A stretch of 64,000 nucleotides of DNA from Flavobacteriaceae bacterium (GTDB lineage: Bacteria > Bacteroidota > Bacteroidia > Flavobacteriales > Flavobacteriaceae). The DNA is taken from contig CP046177.1 in the NCBI GenBank assembly GCA_014075215.1, positions 1,240,001-1,304,000 on the forward strand, in the 5' to 3' direction. The position numbers and the translations under genes were made by a program. Below the pieces are notes generated by a model. It worked only from the letters and a program-made list of their open reading frames with translations. It had not been told where the DNA came from and did not search any database. Each line of letters starts with the position of its first letter. The stretch's first letter is position 1. Below, in pieces: positions 54,904 to 63,635 of the stretch.

Positions 54904-56309
54904 AACTTGTTGTTTAAGGATTGATATAAGGTTATATATTCTTGGGCAGAATTACTCCAAGAGTGGTTTATTGACATAATTTTTTTTGAGTTTTTTTGAA
55001 ACTCTTTTTGATGTGCATGAAAATGTATGGCTCTTGTAATGGCTTTCAGTACATTGGGTACGGAAACTTCTCGGAAACAAATTCCGAAACCCCCGTCATT
55101 TTCCACATCTGTAACAGTGTCTTTCAAGCCTCCAATTGCATTGACAATAGGGACTGTTCCGTATCGTAATGCATACATTTGATTGAGCCCGCAGGGTTCT
55201 ACTCTAGAAGGCATCAACAAAAAATCGGCTCCTGCATATATGATATGAGATAGTTTTTCGTCGTATCCTATAAATGCATTGTAGCTTTTTTGTTGCAATA
55301 GAGCTGCTAATTTTTCTTCGGTTTCGCTATGACCGGAACCTAATAATAAGATAGAAATAGGATGCTCTTGCAGTGCTTTTTTAAAGATTTCCGGAAATAA
55401 ATCAGCACCTTTTTCACCAACTAATCTTCCTATAAATGCAAAAAGAGGTTTTTTGTCATCTAAATTAAACCTGGCACATAACCACTTTTTATTTGCTTTT
55501 TTTCCTGATAGTACTGTAGCCTTTGAATATGTTTTAGGAATATATTTGTCGGTTTCAGGGTTCCAGACACTCCAGTCAATTCCATTTAGAATACCTGTGC
55601 ATTTTGTACTTTCATGCTTTAATAAATCTTGCAAACCATTGGCTTGTTGTTTTAGATCTTCCATATATGAAGGCGAAACAGTAGTAATTTTCCAGGCGCA
55701 TTTTATGGCTGCTGCAAGAGGGTTAATACTTCCGTCCCAATCTAATAATCCAACATTGTTAAAATCAAAAGCAGGAATTAGATGAACTTTGTCATGTGAA
55801 AACCAACCTTGATATTGCGCATTGTGTATGGTTAATACTGTTGGGATACTTTTTAAAGATTTATACCTATGGCATTGTGAAATCATAAAAGGAATTAGCC
55901 CGGTATGATGGTCGTGAACGTGAATAATATCAGGCTTATATTCTGAAGCAAGAATCCAGTCTAATGTGGCAATTTGAAAGGCTAAAAAGCGTTCGGTATC
56001 ATCATAAGAATACACATAGTCTTTAAATAGTAGTTCAGGAATATCTATACAAAACAAATCAAATCCTAACAGATGACTTGAAAGTTTTAAAACTTTAAAT
56101 TTAAACGAGTTGCCACCAAGAAATATAGCGCTTTCATAGACTTCTTCAAACTTGTTTTTCTGAGTATAATCATTGTCGTAATAGGGCATTGCAACAGTAC
56201 TTTTTGCAGATAACTCCTGTTGGTATTTAGGTAAGGCACCTACGACATCTGCCAAACCACCAATTTTTGCAATGGGATAACATTCTGCACTTATGTGTAC
56301 TATGTTCAC
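54900..56309 (-). CDS. glgA: Glycogen synthase
   Basis: A 469-residue ADP-glucose-dependent GT5 glycogen synthase: N-terminal HISAECYPIAKIGGLADVVGALP with the KxGGL substrate motif, HVHDHHTGLIP, TIHNAQYQGWF, and the C-terminal nucleotide-binding half with FIGRLVGEKGADL and PSRVEPCGLNQMYALRYG. It extends alpha-1,4 chains. It is first in the glgA-glgC-glgB set and overlaps glgC by four bases. A TAATTTTG box (56335-56342, minus strand) might be its -7 element, at low confidence. Confidence 0.97.
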   Translation of the reverse strand: MNIVHISAECYPIAKIGGLADVVGALPKYQQELSAKSTVAMPYYDNDYTQKNKFEEVYESAIFLGGNSFKFKVLKLSSHLLGFDLFCIDIPELLFKDYVYSYDDTERFLAFQIATLDWILASEYKPDIIHVHDHHTGLIPFMISQCHRYKSLKSIPTVLTIHNAQYQGWFSHDKVHLIPAFDFNNVGLLDWDGSINPLAAAIKCAWKITTVSPSYMEDLKQQANGLQDLLKHESTKCTGILNGIDWSVWNPETDKYIPKTYSKATVLSGKKANKKWLCARFNLDDKKPLFAFIGRLVGEKGADLFPEIFKKALQEHPISILLLGSGHSETEEKLAALLQQKSYNAFIGYDEKLSHIIYAGADFLLMPSRVEPCGLNQMYALRYGTVPIVNAIGGLKDTVTDVENDGGFGICFREVSVPNVLKAITRAIHFHAHQKEFQKNSKKIMSINHSWSNSAQEYITLYQSLNNKL

Positions 56310-56403
56310 AACTGTTGTTCTTCGTAATTTAGAGCAAAATTACAAAATATACATTGAGAATATCATAAGTTGTCTAATTATTGGGAAGAGTATGGAATAA
56401 TTG

Positions 56404-56982
56404 TTATGAATTCCGTTGTTTATTGATTTCATCTTGAAACTTACGCCTTAATTTTTGTTCATTTAAGAGCGATTTCTTTTTGTAATCAGCAAATTCTCCT
56501 TCTAATTCCTGAAGATTTTTTTTGGCTTCTTTTGTATACACATTACTACTTTTGAATTTATAAATAAAATAGGCTGAAGAGGAAAGTAACACTATAATAA
56601 CAAACGACATTAGGAGAACGTATAAAGATGTATTCATCGATATTCCTAAAAAAGAAATACGTTTTTTCTTAGCTCTAATCAAATTTAAATCATTGGTAAG
56701 TGAGGCAATTATTTTTTTAGATTCTGATATACTACTTTTTTGTAAGGAGATAGTATCATTTTTTTCTCCAATAGCTATTTTAAGTTTGTTCATGGAGTCC
56801 TGAACGATATTTTTTAATTCTTGATACCTGACTTTTCGTACAACCTTAAACTCCTGATAACTAACGGACGTCCTGTAAACCTGATCAAACTGTTCCTGAA
56901 CACTTAAAGTATTCTTTTTCTGCTGTCCGTTTAAGGAATAACTTACTAAGGTAATTAACAAAGTTCTAATAAATAATTTCAT
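56404..56982 (-). CDS. Signal peptide, single-helix, coiled-coil protein of unknown function
   Basis: A 192-residue protein: signal peptide (LLITLVSYSLNGQ), a long helical stretch with heptad character (about 30-95), one membrane helix near 110-135 (YVLLMSFVIIVLLSSSAYFIY), and a second charged helical region to the end. Similar flavobacterial proteins have been labelled tRNA (guanine-N1)-methyltransferase, which the sequence does not support: no SAM-binding motif is seen. Its position next to the rplT operon is not explained. Confidence 0.65.
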   Translation of the reverse strand: MKLFIRTLLITLVSYSLNGQQKKNTLSVQEQFDQVYRTSVSYQEFKVVRKVRYQELKNIVQDSMNKLKIAIGEKNDTISLQKSSISESKKIIASLTNDLNLIRAKKKRISFLGISMNTSLYVLLMSFVIIVLLSSSAYFIYKFKSSNVYTKEAKKNLQELEGEFADYKKKSLLNEQKLRRKFQDEINKQRNS

Positions 56983-57009
56983 AATATAAAATTAGATTTT
57001 AAAAGTATT

Positions 57010-57040
57010 AAAAAACCCAAACAAACGTCCGGGTTTTTTT
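57010..57040 (-). terminator. Intrinsic terminator after rplT
   Basis: AAAAACCC and GGGTTTTT form an inverted repeat around a 12-base loop (57011-57040), with a run of T on the minus strand after the stem. It lies about 30 bases past the rplT stop and should end the thrS-infC-rpmI-rplT transcript. The mirror form could also act on the other strand. Confidence 0.75.
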
Positions 57041-57070
57041 ATATAATAAAGATAGGTGAATAGTTTAGAT

Positions 57071-57415
57071 TTATTTTACTTTCTCTACGATCGCTTTAAA
57101 AGCTTTGGGGTTATTCATGGCTAAATCGGCTAGAACTTTACGATTTAGTTCAATATTATTAACCTTTATTTTTCCCATAAATTGAGAATAAGACATTCCG
57201 TATAGACGAGCTCCCGCATTAATACGCTGAATCCATAATGAACGGAAGTTTCTCTTGTTATTTTTACGATCTCTATAAGCGTATAACATTGCTTTTTCGA
57301 CTGCATTTTTTGCTACCGTGTAGACATTTTTTCTACGCCCGAAGTAGCCTTTTGCCTGCTTCAATATTTTTTTTCTTCTATTTTTTGAAGCAACCGAATT
57401 TACTGATCTTGGCAT
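57071..57415 (-). CDS. rplT: Ribosomal protein bL20
   Basis: 114-residue large-subunit protein L20: MPRSVNSVASKNRRKKILKQAKGYFGRRKN, RDRKNNKRNFRSLWIQRINAGARLYGMSYSQFM, ending in the LADLAMNNPKAFKAIVEKVK helix. It binds 23S rRNA early in assembly and, in E. coli, represses its own operon by binding the rpmI leader; a similar control here is only a possibility. It is last in the infC-rpmI-rplT operon. Confidence 0.98.
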   Translation of the reverse strand: MPRSVNSVASKNRRKKILKQAKGYFGRRKNVYTVAKNAVEKAMLYAYRDRKNNKRNFRSLWIQRINAGARLYGMSYSQFMGKIKVNNIELNRKVLADLAMNNPKAFKAIVEKVK

Positions 57416-57529
57416 AATTCAAATTTTTTGTAGTAGGCGATTATTTAATGATGAATTTACAATTCGTAATTCATAATTCATAATTCTTTCATATTGCCTG
57501 ACTCCATGGTTAATAATTAAATTCCCAGC

Positions 57530-57727
57530 TTATTTTAAAGCTAACTGTTTTTTAATGTTTAACTCATCAGACTTGTGTACTAAAGTATTATGAGTTAATT
57601 TAAGCTTACGTTTTTTAGATTTTTTAGTTAAAATATGGCTTTTGAACGCATGCTTTCTTTTGATTTTACCGGAACCGGTCAACTTAAAACGCTTCTTGGC
57701 ACTGGATTTGGTTTTTATTTTAGGCAT
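57530..57727 (-). CDS. rpmI: Ribosomal protein bL35
   Basis: 65-residue L35: MPKIKTKSSAKKRFKLTGSGKIKRKHAFKSHILTKKSKKRKLKL and the C-terminal VHKSDELNIKKQL. Length and sequence are typical. It lies between infC and rplT. Confidence 0.98.
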   Translation of the reverse strand: MPKIKTKSSAKKRFKLTGSGKIKRKHAFKSHILTKKSKKRKLKLTHNTLVHKSDELNIKKQLALK

Positions 57728-57769
57728 TTCTTCCTTCGTTTTACTTACTTATAAAATTTTATACTCGAT

Positions 57770-58330
57770 CTATTTTGTTTTTTTGGGAGTGATAAACATA
57801 ATCATACGTTTACCTTCTAATTTTGGTAATTGCTCCACTTTACCATATTCTTCTAATTCCTGAGCTAACTTTAGTAAAAGAATTTGTCCCTGCTCTTTAA
57901 AGATAATCGAGCGTCCTTTAAAAAATACAAATGCTTTTAATTTAGCTCCGTCTTGTAAAAACTTAATAGCGTGTTTCTTTTTAAACTCGTAATCATGCTC
58001 ATCAGTTTGTGGCCCAAAGCGAATCTCTTTTATGGTTACCTTTGTAGCTTTGGATTTTAAGGCTTTTTCACGTTTTTTTTGTTCATACAAGAATTTTTTG
58101 TAATCAATAATTTTACAGACCGGCGGAACAGCTTTTGGAGAGATTTCTACCAAATCCAACCCTTGCTCTATGGCCATACTCTTTGCTTTTGCCAAAGGGT
58201 AAATAGCTACTTTTATATTTTCTCCAACCAACCGAACTTCATCAATGTATTTTATTTTGTCATTGATCCTGTGTTGATCTTCTTTAATAATTCTTGCAGG
58301 TCCTCTGAACCTTTTTTTTCTGATTGCTAT
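57770..58330 (-). CDS. infC: Translation initiation factor IF-3, non-canonical start
   Basis: IF-3 prevents premature 50S joining and checks the start codon. The conserved opening KRFRGPARIIKEDQHRIND and INDKIKYIDEVRLVGENIKVAIYPLAKAKSMAIEQGLDLVEIS are both in frame, but the first ordinary start codon in this frame is only at 58231, after the conserved N-terminus. An in-frame TAA at 58334-58336 limits the gene upstream. The start must therefore be one of the rare codons between: ATA (58330) or ATC (58324). I chose ATA, giving 186 residues. Rare starts in infC are known in other bacteria and serve auto-control by IF-3. It follows thrS by 44 bases. Confidence 0.92.
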   Translation of the reverse strand: MAIRKKRFRGPARIIKEDQHRINDKIKYIDEVRLVGENIKVAIYPLAKAKSMAIEQGLDLVEISPKAVPPVCKIIDYKKFLYEQKKREKALKSKATKVTIKEIRFGPQTDEHDYEFKKKHAIKFLQDGAKLKAFVFFKGRSIIFKEQGQILLLKLAQELEEYGKVEQLPKLEGKRMIMFITPKKTK

Positions 58331-58374
58331 GACTTACAAATTTAATCCTGTTTTAACAGACAGGAGGTTACTTA

Positions 58375-60321
58375 CTAATTTTTAAATTTTACAACTGTTT
58401 TACTAATCTCCTCTTTAATTAAAGAAATAAACTCTTTAATACTGAACATTCCCATATCACCTTCTCCGTGTTTTCTAACAGAAACAGTTTGCCCGGCCTC
58501 TTCTTTTTCTCCGACAATTACCATAAATGGAATTTTACGTACTTCCGCATCGCGAATTTTCCTGCCCGTTTTTTCATTTCTGTTATCAACGAGCGCGCGA
58601 ATTTCGGAATTTTCTAACAAATGTAAAACTTTTTCGGTATATTTTTGATATTTCTCACTGATTGGCAGGATAATAACCTGCTCCGGAGTTAGCCAGAGCG
58701 GAAAGTTTCCACCGGTATGTTCCAGTAATACGGCAATAAAGCGTTCCATAGAGCCAAAAGGAGCCCGGTGAATCATTACGGGTTGATGTAATTGATTGTC
58801 TTTTCCTTTGTATGTAAGATCAAAGCGTTTTGGTAAATTATAATCAACCTGAATGGTTCCCAATTGCCAGCTCCTTCCCAAAGCATCTTTTACCATAAAG
58901 TCTAACTTTGGGCCATAAAAAGCAGCTTCGCCTTCCTCAATTACATATGATAATCCTTTATCAGTTACAGCACTAATAATGGCATTTTCAGCAATATCCC
59001 AGGTTCCGGGGTCGCCAATATACTTATCAGGATTACTCATATCTCTTATGGAAACCTGTGCGGTAAAATCTTTAAAACCCAAAGATCCGAAAACATATAA
59101 GACAAGGTCAATCACATTTTTAAACTCTTGATCTAATTGTTCCGGAGTACAAAAAATGTGAGCATCATCTTGCGTAAAACCTCTTACCCGGGTTAACCCG
59201 TGCAATTCTCCGCTTTGCTCATATCTGTATACGGTGCCAAATTCGGCAAAACGTTTAGGTAAATCTTTATAAGAGTGAGGTTTGAAATTATATACTTCAC
59301 AATGATGAGGACAGTTCATAGGTTTTAATAAGAATTCTTCATCCTGTTTAGGAGTATGTATGGGTTGAAAACTATCTTCACCATATTTTTCATAATGACC
59401 GGAAGTTACATACAATTCTTTTTGACCGATATGAGGGGTCATTACCATTTCATAACCTGCTTTTTTTTGAGCTTTTTTCAAAAAATTTTCCAAACGAGCC
59501 CTTAATGCAGCACCCTTAGGTAACCACAACGGCAGGCCTTGACCCACTTTTTGAGAAAAAGTAAAAAGCTCTAATTCTTTTCCTAATTTTCTATGATCTC
59601 TTTTTTTAGCTTCTTCCAGTAACTCGAGATATTCAGTCAGCATTTTTTGCTTGGGAAAAGAAATTCCATACACTCGGGTCAGTTGATTATTTTTTTCATC
59701 GCCGCGCCAGTATGCACCGGCAACACTCATAATTTTAACAGCTTTGATGAATCCTGTATTAGGAATATGACCACCACGACATAAATCTGTAAAATTACTA
59801 TGATCACAGAAAGTAATATCTCCGTCAGTTAAATTTTCTATCAATTCAACTTTATATGAGTTTCCTTGTTTTTGATACATAGATAGCGCATCCGCTTTGG
59901 AAACGGAACGCATTTTGAATTCATGTTTTTCTCTGGCCAGTTCTAAAAACTTTTTTTCGATTTCTAAAAAAACTTTTTCGGAGATCATTTCTTCCCCCAA
60001 ATCAATATCATAATAAAAGCCATTATCAATGGCAGGCCCGATGGTCAACTTTGCTTTTGGATGAAATTCCAGAATAGTTTGCGCCAAAACATGAGCAGAC
60101 GAATGCCAAAAAGCAGCTTTACCTTCAGTATCGTTAAAAGTATATAGTGTCAAAGAACCATCAGTTGTTAAAGGGGTTGAAGTTTCTATGGTATGGCCGT
60201 TAAAACTTGCTGAAATCACATTTCTTGCCAACCCCTCACTAATGCTTTTAGCAATATTCATAGCAGTGATACCGCTTTCAAATTCTTTTACATTTCCGTC
60301 CGGTAGGGTGATTTTAATCAT
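58375..60321 (-). CDS. thrS: Threonine--tRNA ligase
   Basis: A 648-residue class II threonyl-tRNA synthetase with N-terminal TGS domain (1-60), an editing domain with the HSSAHVLAQTI histidines and CRGGHIPNTG, the catalytic core with motifs around 270-320 (LPLWLPKGAALR), MNCPHHCEVYN, FAEFGTVYRYEQSGELHGLTRVRGFTQDDAHIFCT and GSMERFIAVLLEH, and a C-terminal anticodon-binding domain. It charges tRNA-Thr and edits mis-charged serine. It is the first gene of the thrS-infC-rpmI-rplT operon, a standard order. Confidence 0.98.
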   Translation of the reverse strand: MIKITLPDGNVKEFESGITAMNIAKSISEGLARNVISASFNGHTIETSTPLTTDGSLTLYTFNDTEGKAAFWHSSAHVLAQTILEFHPKAKLTIGPAIDNGFYYDIDLGEEMISEKVFLEIEKKFLELAREKHEFKMRSVSKADALSMYQKQGNSYKVELIENLTDGDITFCDHSNFTDLCRGGHIPNTGFIKAVKIMSVAGAYWRGDEKNNQLTRVYGISFPKQKMLTEYLELLEEAKKRDHRKLGKELELFTFSQKVGQGLPLWLPKGAALRARLENFLKKAQKKAGYEMVMTPHIGQKELYVTSGHYEKYGEDSFQPIHTPKQDEEFLLKPMNCPHHCEVYNFKPHSYKDLPKRFAEFGTVYRYEQSGELHGLTRVRGFTQDDAHIFCTPEQLDQEFKNVIDLVLYVFGSLGFKDFTAQVSIRDMSNPDKYIGDPGTWDIAENAIISAVTDKGLSYVIEEGEAAFYGPKLDFMVKDALGRSWQLGTIQVDYNLPKRFDLTYKGKDNQLHQPVMIHRAPFGSMERFIAVLLEHTGGNFPLWLTPEQVIILPISEKYQKYTEKVLHLLENSEIRALVDNRNEKTGRKIRDAEVRKIPFMVIVGEKEEAGQTVSVRKHGEGDMGMFSIKEFISLIKEEISKTVVKFKN

Positions 60322-60868
60322 GTATCTGACATTAATATAATGAAGCTACAAAGATATTAGAAAAGTGAAAATAAATAAAAACAAAATTTTCTAATTGCTT
60401 CAAGATAATATTGCTGTTTAAAAATGTAAGACTATAGTAGTTTTAGAATGATGGCAGAGAAGAATTATTTAAAAAAATGATAATATAATTAAAAATATTT
60501 TGTAATTAAAAAAATAAGTCTTCCCTTTGCCTCAAAATACGCAAGAATTGTTATTCCAGTAAAATTCTTTTTATTTTAATTAATTAATAGGATATTTTGT
60601 TGTGAAGCAAAATAGGTGGAAACCGAAAAACCATAAATAGAGTAGGTAAGAATTAGCTAATTTAGGATCAATCCGAAAACTTGTGGGATTTTAAAGATAT
60701 TATTAAAAACATTTAAGTTGAGTCAATCGCAAAAACATCATTCAATAGAGTTTAAAAACTTAATAAACAGTTATTTAATGGATATTTATTTAAAAAAAAT
60801 CTGAAATGATAAAATTTTTATTCAAGTCTTCCCCACAACTTTTTTGCTTGATCCCTAATTTATATAAA
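60322..60868. other. Divergent gap between thrS and the Gly/Ser-linker lipoprotein
   Basis: About 547 bases. It holds a thrS -7-like box (listed separately) and nothing else I can recognise. Both strands are very AT-rich, with no gene-like reading frame. Confidence 0.5.
60349..60356 (-). promoter_or_regulatory. Candidate -7 box for thrS
   Basis: TATCTTTG on the minus strand fits TAnnTTTG and is 28 bases before the thrS ATG. A TTTG lies about 25 bases further upstream, longer than the usual spacing, so the -33 element is doubtful. Confidence 0.45.
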
Positions 60869-61602
60869 ATGAGAAAAATACTTATTACCCTGTCTGCCAT
60901 ACTTTTATTGCTGTCTTGTAATAGTGAAGATGAATTAGGAATAAGAACTTCAGAAAATAACCCTGAAAATTCCGTAAAAAAAGTAAATGGTATCTTGTCT
61001 TTTAATTCAAAAGAGAATCTAAAAGATGCTATTGAGAATCTTAATGGGAAAGAAAGATATCAAATCGAAAACTATTTTGAGAAACTATACAATAACGGTT
61101 TTAAATCTTTCAGGCCAATTATAAATAAAAGAAACAGGGAATTGATAAATGAATATATGAGCGAATTTAACTCTCAAAGAAGAAATGAAGAAGATCAATT
61201 TTTAATTCCTGATCCGGTTTTTGCAGCTTATATTAACGGTGAAAACGAAATAATTGTTGATAATTCATTATATAAATTTACAACAAGAGGCCTCTTTTTT
61301 GGAGATTTAAATGATAGTATAAAAATAAGAGAAGTTGCTTTAAACCATAATATTTCAAATCGGATGTCTATATGTGATTTGAGGAGAAATGAAAGTGGTG
61401 TTACTGGGGTCGGAGAGGGAGTGAACCGTTATATTGCGGCATTTACCAGAGTAGATGACGATTGTGAAAGAAGTGGAGGTGGTTCTGGAGGAAGTGGTTC
61501 TGGTTCCGGAGGTAGTTCCGGGAGTGGTATTGATCCTGAAATTGCCATTAATAATATGATTCAGAATTTAAGTATCTGTGATGGAAATAATACTTATTGG
61601 TT
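60869..61602 (+). pseudogene. Gly/Ser-linker lipoprotein, 5' part, split by IS4-like element
   Basis: A lipoprotein (MRKILITLSAILLLLSC lipobox) with a ~185-residue N-terminal region of unknown family, then a Gly/Ser-rich linker (SGGGSGGSGSGSGGSSGSG), then NMIQNLSICDGNNTYW. At that point an IS4-like element interrupts it, followed by three more codons and a stop in the element. The other half resumes at 62811 in the same frame, so the intact gene had about 508 codons. ATG 60869 is chosen because it puts the lipobox at residue 17. Confidence 0.78.
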
Positions 61603-62810
61603 TAGTACATGACAAAAAATATAATTAATTGATTATCAGTAAATTAAATGTTAAATAATTAAAATAAAGCATTGATTTTCAGTATATTAGAAGAATAACA
61701 TCACTCATTTTTCTAATGAAAAAAACTAATGCTTCCACTAAAAGTAGTGAATTAAATTCAGTTTTAAGTTCTCATTTCCAAGGTAAGATCAATTTGGCAA
61801 GAATCAAACTCATATCACATTTCATTATCGCCCTCTGTAAGGTACAGACAGTTACCTTTGAAAAGGTAGCCAACGCTTTTGAGACCTCAGTAGATTCGAA
61901 GTCATCACTCAGACGTATTCAAAGATTTATTGCTGATTATTCGTTGGATGGAGATTTGATCGCTCGTCTTATATTTAGTCTCCTTCCTAAGCAAGAGGGA
62001 TTGATCTTGAGTATTGATAGGACCAATTGGAAGTTTGGTCAGACCAACATCAACATTTTTAAGTTGGGAGTTGTCTATAAAGGTGTTGCCTTCCCATTGT
62101 TATTTACTATGTTAGATAAGCCAGGGAACTCTAACAGTCAGGAGCGTATTGATCTTGTGAATCGTTTCATAAGACTTTTTGGCAAAGATGTTATTAAATC
62201 CATTGTAGCCGATAGAGAGTTTGTAGGTAATCATTGGTTGGATTTCTTGAATACAAATGGAATCAAATATTATATCCGCATTCGAAACAACTTTAAGGTA
62301 GAGCTTCCTGATAAGAACAAAACCATCAAAGTATTTCACTTGTTTAATCCACATAAGATCAATGAGTTTGTGTATTATCCTAAAATTGTACGTGTTAATG
62401 GTCAGCTTTGTTTCCTTTCCGGATGCAAGTTGTACCCAAAAAATGGAAAGCCTGATTTCTTAATCATTGTATCGTTCAACGCTCCTGATAAGGCCTTTGA
62501 ACAATACAAAGAACGATGGCAGATAGAGATGTGTTTTAAAGCAATGAAAGCCAGTGGCTTTGATATTGAAAACACACACCTGCAAGATATTAAGCGTATT
62601 GAAAAATTAGTACTGCTTGTAATGATGGCTTTCGTATGGTGTTACAAAGTTGGTATATATTTACATCAGATTAAGCCTATCAAAATAAAAAAGCATGGAA
62701 GAATGGCTAAAAGCATATTCAAATATGGATTAGATTATATCGCTTCTGTGCTATTAAACCCTGTAAATCAAAACAATATGAACTTGACTAAATTTTTGTC
62801 ATGTACTTAG
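61603..62810 (+). mobile_element. IS4-like insertion sequence with 11 bp target duplication (1208 bp)
   Basis: The ends carry an imperfect inverted repeat, TAGTACATGACAAAAA on the left and its counterpart TTTTTGTCATGTACTTAG on the right. ACTTATTGGTT is present on both sides (61592-61602 and 62811-62821), an 11 bp direct repeat, in the range known for IS4-family duplications. Transposase is intact and its stop codon is the last three bases of the element. The target gene is reconstructed by removing the element and one repeat copy. Confidence 0.9.
61716..62810 (+). CDS. IS4-family transposase
   Basis: A 364-residue DDE transposase: LILSIDRTNWKFGQTNINIF with the first aspartate, SIVADREFVGNHW with the second, and ERWQIEMCFKAMKASGFDIENTHL with the YREK-like glutamate region. 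The N-terminus (LNSVLSSHFQGKINLARIKL) and the DDE layout are typical of this family. The frame is whole, so the element may be active. Confidence 0.92.
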   Translation: MKKTNASTKSSELNSVLSSHFQGKINLARIKLISHFIIALCKVQTVTFEKVANAFETSVDSKSSLRRIQRFIADYSLDGDLIARLIFSLLPKQEGLILSIDRTNWKFGQTNINIFKLGVVYKGVAFPLLFTMLDKPGNSNSQERIDLVNRFIRLFGKDVIKSIVADREFVGNHWLDFLNTNGIKYYIRIRNNFKVELPDKNKTIKVFHLFNPHKINEFVYYPKIVRVNGQLCFLSGCKLYPKNGKPDFLIIVSFNAPDKAFEQYKERWQIEMCFKAMKASGFDIENTHLQDIKRIEKLVLLVMMAFVWCYKVGIYLHQIKPIKIKKHGRMAKSIFKYGLDYIASVLLNPVNQNNMNLTKFLSCT

Positions 62811-63614
62811 ACTTATTGGTTAAATATATTTGGAGCTTACAAATATTGTCATCAATATTTTAATGATAATGATTATAGGATGCAAATAGAATTTTGGAAT
62901 GAAAATTTTTGGATTTATGAATCTGCCGGAACTAAAGTTCAAACCCATGATGAAGGATGGTTTTGGTGGAATAATATTGATTCGGATGAATTAAGATTAG
63001 GTGTAAATAGGGTTTATTTAAAATACAATATCCCACAACCTAGTATTAACACGTTAGTACCGGCACATGCCAGGCAGCCTGTTTTTATGAAAAATGGAGA
63101 ATATATAAGACAAAACGGAGATCCTCTACTAGTTAGAAATACATCTTTACCATTTTTTGAAATTGATGATGTGCCAATACTAAATATATATATACCAAAT
63201 TTACCTGTTATCGGAGATTGGAATTTAGATTTATCAACTGATGATATTTTTAGCGAATCCAATGTAAGAAGCTTATATACAGTCGCAATTAATTTTTTAA
63301 GAAATAATTTAGGTAGCCAAGAAAAAGAATTTATAGTTTCGTATCAATCGTCACCTCACGAGGTCGAGCTTATTTATGTTGGGGACAGGTATCAAAAATT
63401 TAATACTCATGAGCTAAAAAAGTATTTTTATCGGGATTGGAATTTTGTTATTGGAACTAAACTTACGGAAAAAAGAGATTCTTGGAGTTCTAATATTACT
63501 TTTCAGCCGGATCCACATATTTTTCCAAATTTTACCGAATATAAAGTAGATATATATGGGTTGGCCAGAAGAGGAAATGAATGGCAAGGGAAAAGGTTAT
63601 TAGTCGTTGAATAA
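62811..63614 (+). pseudogene. Gly/Ser-linker lipoprotein, 3' part
   Basis: Continues the frame of the lipoprotein 5' part: TYWLNIFGAYKYCHQYFNDN, then a ~245-residue C-terminal domain with GWFWWNNIDSDELRLGVNRVYLKY and SSPHEVELIYVGDRYQKF, to the stop at 63614. The first ATG in the fragment is at 62880, but there is no promoter or native start, so it is probably silent. I do not recognise the domain. Together with the 5' part it forms a predicted surface lipoprotein with an effector-like or binding domain after a flexible linker. Confidence 0.75.
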
Positions 63615-63635
63615 AAAACAAGAAAGACGTATACA

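Noticed and set aside
56404..56982. tRNA (guanine-N1)-methyltransferase label
   Set aside because: The product is a signal-peptide, single-helix, coiled-coil protein with no SAM-binding or SPOUT motif.
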